DNA from: Xenopus tropicalis
Taxonomy: Eukaryota; Chordata; Amphibia; Anura; Pipidae
Length of the DNA stretch: 64,000 nucleotides
Direction: 5' to 3'
Assembly: GCF_000004195.4 (NCBI RefSeq)
Contig: NC_030678.2
Span: 84,294,904 to 84,358,903, forward strand
A program made the position numbers and the translations under genes. The notes below the pieces were generated by a model. That model worked only from the letters and a program-made list of their open reading frames with translations, was not told where the DNA came from and searched no databases. Position 1 is the stretch's first letter; each line of letters starts with the position of its first letter. Positions 58,950-64,000 of this stretch are shown in pieces.

Positions 58950-59406
58950 AGGAGAAGGAAAGGCTAATAAACAGTTAATCTCAAGCTGCAGGCATACCTT
59001 CAGTTCTCTCAATAGTGCCCTTAAGTCTCCCCATATTTCACCTGTTCAGATGATCAGAAGCCAAACAGGAAGAAAAAATGCTGAGCTGTGTAAAGAAAGT
59101 TCCCATAATGCCTCACTCCTGCACAGACACCCAGACCAAGTGAACATGCTCAGTTAGTTAGACTATGAGTCAGCTTCCTGCTGATTGGCTCAGATCCACA
59201 TTCCTAAGGGGGGGAGTGAGTTCTTAGCATTCTTGAGGGAGGGGGGAGCAGGAGAGGGGAGAGAGCTGCGTGTCTCTGGTAGAGGAAAACAGACACAACA
59301 AATCTTTTCACAGAGAAGTCAGTACAGTGTTTCTGTGAGTGCTTATGGGTGTATTTACATAGACCTTTCTGATAAAGCTTACTTAGTTTTTACCTTTCCT
59401 TCTCCT
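58950..59406. mobile_element. T2-family MITE, complete (457 bp)
   Basis: Perfect TTAA duplication (58946-58949 and 59407-59410) with inverted ends AGGAGAAGGAAAGG / CCTTTCCTTCTCCT. The best-preserved T2 copy here; its right half identifies the remnant at 15310. The 94-codon frame at 59185-59469 runs out of the element and is spurious. Confidence 0.95.
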
Positions 59407-59410
59407 TTAA

Positions 59411-60744
59411 ATATTTTTTTGAGTATATATGCATTTGCATTTTTCTACTTGTTTTTGCTGGAATCATGAAAAACTCAATATTACATTTTGATAAATCCAT
59501 CCAGCAACCACATATGCCCAGGATTTAAAGGGAATATTAACTTAGCTTTTTTGTAGGCTCTGTTTGCTTTAGTCAAAAATATCCTCTTACAAAATTATAA
59601 ACTGATATTAAATGTTAGTCAATAAAAATAATTAGAGACATAAATATATGTCCAGTCCTCTGAGTCTGCAAACAGAATGCGAGTACAGATTTATGTGTAA
59701 GAATATTGCTGTCTATAATATTAACGCTATCATTGCCATCATTGCTCAGAACTGGAACATTAACTGATGCCATAAAACACATTAAATATAACAGGAAAAG
59801 CTCAAACAAACACTGTGAGCACAAGTAACTAATCTGTCCTAAATTTATTATGCCCTGTAAATTTCAGCAGTAAAATGAAGCACCTTTCTAATCAGCCTCC
59901 TAGGCAACCTGGGTAATGGATTCTGTTGGGTGAAGTTCTGCTTTATATCATTAATAATTTCCCCAAGGGAAATATGACTTTGACCTAAAAATATATTACA
60001 GAATGAGAAATCATGGGGAAAAAATTGTATCATGTAAGACCAGAACTTGGAAAGTGAATTTTAAAACCAGTACAAAAATAGTTTAAAAGCCTGCAGAAAG
60101 AACCAAAGATGTCTGTTTTAGTTTCCTGTTTCATGGTGTTATAAGGTATTTACTGATTATGGTTATCACAGTGAACTGTGTTTTGTATTGTATGTGGCTG
60201 ACCCACAGAAATCCTGTAAATACAGTTTGGAACTGTGAATTAATTATTGTTTCCAACCAGTGAGCTAACCTATAAAAAAGGCTGTCATTTATTTATGAAG
60301 ATGCCATTTTGTTCCTATCCTATTCAGCTGGATCAAAGGGCCCAGAATAATAAGATCATTTGAAACCTTTGTTTCTGGTTGTGACACCTACTAACAAGAA
60401 AAATGCTCCCCAAAAGCTATTTGTAATTGCCAAGCATTTCACAGCACTACCAGTTGAATGGGAAGTGTCCTATGGCATGTAGAGAAACACCTTATTGGTT
60501 GCAGTTAGATTTTTAGTTGCAGTGGGATAATGAAGTAGGTAAATTTTGCCCATGTTAGCAAATTATCCTCAATTTAGCTACTCAGTAACCACACAGTACA
60601 CAGATTATGTACAGTTTTTTTGCATAATGATAGAAAATTTAACTTTTTGGGCTCCCCTGTACAGGCCCCCTACCCCTTCCCTACCCAAAATAGGTCACTG
60701 TATCCCTCTACCACCTGGGGACTAGAGGGACTCCTCCTTTAGTT
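59411..60744. other. no gene seen
   Basis: No repeat recognised; overlapping minus-strand frames of 61-69 codons show no domain. Confidence 0.45.
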
Positions 60745-61360
60745 GCCATTATTTTAATTGTGCCAGCATATTCCACAGCACTGTACAACAAATGGACATA
60801 CAGAATTACATACAAAGTAGCCAGTAACTAATACAAGGTAAAGAACTTACAATAAATAAGGGGTTGAGACACAAGGTGTGGGAATGGACAAGATCAGAAG
60901 TAAGCAATGTGATAAATATAACACAGGTAGTTGCATTTAGCAGCACAGTAAACTAAATGAGGGTAAGTTTCTCTAAATAAATGTGTTTTTAGAAATCTTT
61001 TGGAGGCAGAGAGAGATTGGGAGAAAGTTGAACAGAACATGGGAGAGAATTCCAGTGTTGAATGTGAGTGTGTGAAGGGGTAATGAAAGAGGAGTTGATG
61101 AGTATGTCAGTAGAGGAGAGTAACAAGTGGTTTGGGGAATACCTAGAGATAAGTTCAGAGATGTAGGGTGGGGCAGAGTTATGAACTGCTTTGAATGTGA
61201 GTAAGTCTGAATTTTATTCTTGATGGTAGTGGAAGCCAGTGCAGGGATTGGAAGAGGCATGGCAGAGGATGAGCGGTTGCCGCAGAGAGAGGGGATAGTC
61301 TCTGGAGTGGAAGGCAAATATAGTAGAGTGTTACAGTAGACTAGACATAACATGATAAAA
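60745..61360. repeat. frog dispersed repeat with 126-codon minus frame
   Basis: 'CACAGCACTGTACAA', 'AATAAGGGGTTGAGACACAA', 'GGAGAGAATTCCAGTGTTGA' and 'GAATTTTATTCTTGATGGTA', 'GGAAGCCAGTGCAGGGATTG' occur in the order of a dispersed frog repeat. The minus frame 60973-61353 (126 codons) is leucine-, serine- and proline-rich with no domain I know. I do not call it a gene. Confidence 0.6.
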
Positions 61361-61430
61361 GATTAGATGGCAGATAAGTGGTTTTGAAGTCATCTGTAAA
61401 TGTAACTGCTATTTAAAGCAATGACAATTA

Positions 61431-61730
61431 GAGCCGTGGTAGATGAGGAGATTAGTCGCCCACAACAAATCTCCCTTGTTGCGGGCAACTAATCTCCCCG
61501 ATATGCCATCCCACTGGCTTGAATGTAAATCGGCGGTGGGATGGCATATGCGACACCGCTATTTCCTGATTTCAAGACAACTTCTGCGATTTCGGGAAAT
61601 CGCGGCGCTGCATATGCCATCCCACCGCCGATTTACATTCAAGCAGGTGGGATGGCATATCGGGGAGATTAGTCGCCCGCAACAAGGGATATTTGTCAAG
61701 AGTACCTAATCTCCCCGTCTACCACGGCCC
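61431..61730. mobile_element. 300-bp foldback MITE, complete
   Basis: Ends GAGCCGTGGTAGA and TCTACCACGGCCC, flanked by TTA on both sides (61428-61430, 61731-61733), PIF/Harbinger style. Inside are two nested inverted repeats, 'GGGGAGATTAGTCGCCCGC' and 'GCATATGCCATCCCACCGCC'. Reference copy for fragments at 21493, 33058 and 54780. The 88-codon frame here is spurious. Confidence 0.95.
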
Positions 61731-61736
61731 TTAATG

Positions 61737-62657
61737 TACAGGCAGGACCAGTTAGACAGAAAGCTTGGGACCTAGGGTTTTCCATATAAGGGGTACTGTA
61801 GTTAGGCTCACAACACTTTGTTAAAAGACATTTAAACATTAAAAAAAGCCAGTAGGATTGATTTGCTACCAATTTGGATTCATACATTCATGTACAGTCA
61901 AACACTGTTTAATTACTACAGAGAAAAAGAAAATCATTTTTAAAATGTGAGTTATATGATTAAAATTGAGTCTGTGGGAGATGCTAATAATATTCTTATA
62001 AAGTATATCGCTCAACTGGAAAAAAAAACAATTAAACTTCAGTACTAAAAAAATTATAACTTTTTTAGAAAAAAAGCGGAATGCCAACTGAAGTTGGTGA
62101 TCCGGGTGCAATTAAAGCCCTGAGTCCTGCACTAGCGTGGGAGCACATGAAAATCCCCAATCAACAACGGCAGCTCTACACAGGCAGTAACTCACCCGAT
62201 TCCTGTAGTGATCTGGGTGCCAATGTCCCAACCCGTAGCTAGGTGGGATGTCACAATTAGTGATTAGTGAATCTGTCCCTTTTCGCCGAAAAATTAGCGA
62301 AACGGCAGCAAAATTTGCAAATCAGCGAAAAATCCGCGAACCGTGTTTGTTGCGCATTCTTTTGTCGCCCCCGTCTTTTTTGTCACTCGTGCCCATTTTG
62401 ACGCGACCACCCCCTTTTTTGATGCGACTGTGACAATTCGGAAATGCAGAAATTCGCTGCAAATCTATGTCTGGCGAAAAAATTTGCTCATCGCTAGTCA
62501 CAACTCTTGTTTGCAAAAGTCTTGCACATGGGACAAAGATTTAAAGATCTTTCTTCCACTTTAGAACATTAAAAATTAACTTCTGTGGGAAATGTCCTTC
62601 CCATAATTCAGAACTTTCTGGAAAATGAGTTTCTGAATAATTGGTCCCATACCTGTA
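61737..62657. mobile_element. 'TACAGGTATGGG' MITE holding further insertions
   Basis: Left end TACAGGCAGGACCAGTTAG; right end GGTCCCATACCTGTA. The family interior stops near 61984 ('GAGTCTGTGGGAGATG') and restarts near 62570 ('TTCTGTGGGAAATGTCC'). The intervening 585 bp is foreign: 61985-62257 and 62497-62570 are one unrecognised insert, itself hosting the hAT MITE at 62258. Confidence 0.85.
62258..62496. mobile_element. 239-bp hAT-type MITE
   Basis: Ends TAGTGATTAGTGAATCTG and the inverted AAATTTGCTCATCGCTA, flanked by GTCACAAT (62250-62257) and GTCACAAC (62497-62504), an 8-bp duplication with one change. Confidence 0.9.
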
Positions 62658-62877
62658 TTTAGAAAAGGTGCTTAGAATTACATTTTCTTTCATTAGGCAA
62701 CATCAGTATACCCATTTATAAGATAATTTAATATGAAAATAAGAGTAGAGACCAGAAGCAGCTTCTATAAGAAAACAAGATGGAAGGACAGAACTGAGCC
62801 AACAGTTAAAACAGTATAAAACTACTAGATGGACTTTGGGTTTACCTTAAAAAAAAGTCATGGATAGTTTACTTATG

Positions 62878-63208
62878 TACAGTATGGGACCCGTTATACA
62901 GAATGCTCGGGACCTGGGGTTTTCCGGATAAGGGATCATTCCATAATTTGGATCTCTATAACTTAAGTCTGCTAAAAATCATTTAAATATTGAATAAACC
63001 CAATAGGCTTTTTTTTGCCTCTAATAAGGATTAATTATATCTTAGCTGGGATCAAGTACAAGGTACTGTTTTATCATTAGAGAGGAAAAGGAAATCATTT
63101 TAAAAATTTTAATTATTTGCTTATAATGGACTCTGTGATAGATGACCTTTCCATAATTCAGAACTTTTATGTATAACGGGTTTCCGGATAAGGGATCCCA
63201 TACCTGTA
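62878..63208. mobile_element. 'TACAGGTATGGG' MITE, complete
   Basis: 331 bp between TACAGTATGGGACC and GGATCCCATACCTGTA, with all family blocks in order. Close in sequence to the host element at 2611. Confidence 0.95.
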
Positions 63209-64000
63209 TTTAAATAAATTAAAAAGAAGAAGGAGCATTGAAAACAAAGCAGAAGACATGACTCAGAAATGTATTATTGCCTTAAACATAGTGCAAACAC
63301 ATTGGCAAAAAAATAATTTTGTTTGCATTGCCTTCCCTCCAAACAGTTTATTTTTGCAAAATAATGTGAAATTTTAATTTGTGTCCGTGACCTAAGGAAA
63401 ATATCTTGAAATTCGAAGATTTCAACATTTCTATTACTAAAAGCAGTAAAATGGATGTAATTACCAGTGAAAGAAGTAATTTGAGGTTTACTCTACCATC
63501 AGTAAATGCATTTCCCACAGTTGTGCTTGGTTCTATTAAGTGTTCTATCAAATATAATCATTTATCTATCATGGGTTATATTTGGAGCAGTATTTTCTAC
63601 TTGCTTCTCAAATCTGCCATTAGCAGAGACTTAAGTTCATGTTCTGAAATGTATTTAACTCCCCTTGGGAGTTTATAAACTTGATAACATTAAGATAAAA
63701 ATCATTTTGCTTTTGGTAATGATTATTTAATGTATATGTTGATTGAAACTAAAAGGGTTATTTATCAATGTTTGCTTTTTTCTTTTTCAGCAATATGAGT
63801 GTTTTTTTGCGCTAAAAGTCGTGAATTTGAATTATGGCTTAAAATGCTACATTTTTCTATGTATTAAGCAAAAAAACATCTTGGATGTAAGACTTCACAT
63901 CTGAAAGCTTGTGAGATATGTAGATATCACTGGGGGCTGTCCTAGGCATCATTTTAACTTTTTAGTTAATTTAAGATTTTTGAACATGTTTCAAGCTTGT
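63209..64000. other. no gene; MITE remnant at 63758-63890
   Basis: 63758-63890 ('GGGTTATTTATCAATGTTTG', 'TTTTGCGCTAAAAGTCGTGA') is a MITE end of the family seen at 58000-58330. The 90- and 67-codon frames at 63348-63678 overlap on opposite strands and show no domain. Confidence 0.5.

Noticed and set aside
60973..61353. 126-codon minus-strand open frame as a gene
   Set aside because: Lies inside a dispersed repeat, compositionally biased, no domain recognised.

Overview
The window is vertebrate nuclear DNA, almost certainly from a clawed frog (Xenopus; X. tropicalis is my best guess, not proven). The evidence is the repeat content. There are many copies of frog-type MITEs: T2/Kolobok-like elements with TTAA targets and TTAAAGGRR ends, the 'TACAGGTATGGG...CCCATACCTGTA' family, PIF/Harbinger-type foldback elements with TTA/TAA duplications, and hAT-type elements with 8-bp duplications. 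There is also a CR1-type LINE whose 3' tail is a (CTATGTAA)n repeat. Background composition is AT-rich and CpG-poor. I found no host protein-coding exon that I can defend, no tRNA, rRNA or CRISPR. The window reads as an intergenic or intronic region. Almost all longer open frames are chance frames or pieces of transposons.

Layout: 1-1055 is a 600-bp tandem duplication that probably continues to the left. 2.6-4.7 kb holds nested MITEs, a T2-like element, a (TA)n tract and a Penelope-like fragment with a hammerhead-like motif. 7.8-9.4 kb is an eroded antisense CR1 LINE with a MITE in it. 10.4-12.4 kb is a T2 element carrying a MITE and a 1.28-kb solo LTR. 13.1-13.6 kb carries a hammerhead motif with all core bases conserved. 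16.6-17.3 and 31.2-31.7 kb are two copies of one dispersed repeat. 18.1-19.0 kb is a Tc1-like transposon end fused to a Penelope-like fragment. 21.5-22.7 kb is a hAT MITE inside another MITE. 25.7-28.9 kb has a T2-like element, a CR1 LINE with a 380-codon open reverse-transcriptase frame, and a foldback element. 32.8-35.7 kb, 37.4-37.7 kb and 40.6-45.6 kb are further nested elements, including a second fully conserved hammerhead motif at 44.8 kb. 48.9-63.9 kb continues the same pattern up to a three-deep nest at 61.7-62.7 kb.

The most interesting layer is RNA. Four hammerhead-ribozyme-like motifs sit in Penelope-like or related fragments. Two (13161-13204 and 44799-44842) keep every core nucleotide. 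The other two (minus strand, about 4575-4610 and 18354-18389) share a paired change, C3 to U and G8 to A, at exactly the two core positions that base-pair in the active hammerhead fold. All four have a self-complementary stem III too short to close on one molecule, which fits dimeric action, and all have one extra A before stem II.

The clean target-site duplications give a readable relative history of insertions. Candidate regulatory DNA is limited to a CpG-enriched patch near 42.4 kb, a possible minus-strand polyadenylation signal near 1.49 kb and several repeat-free blocks that might be conserved noncoding elements.
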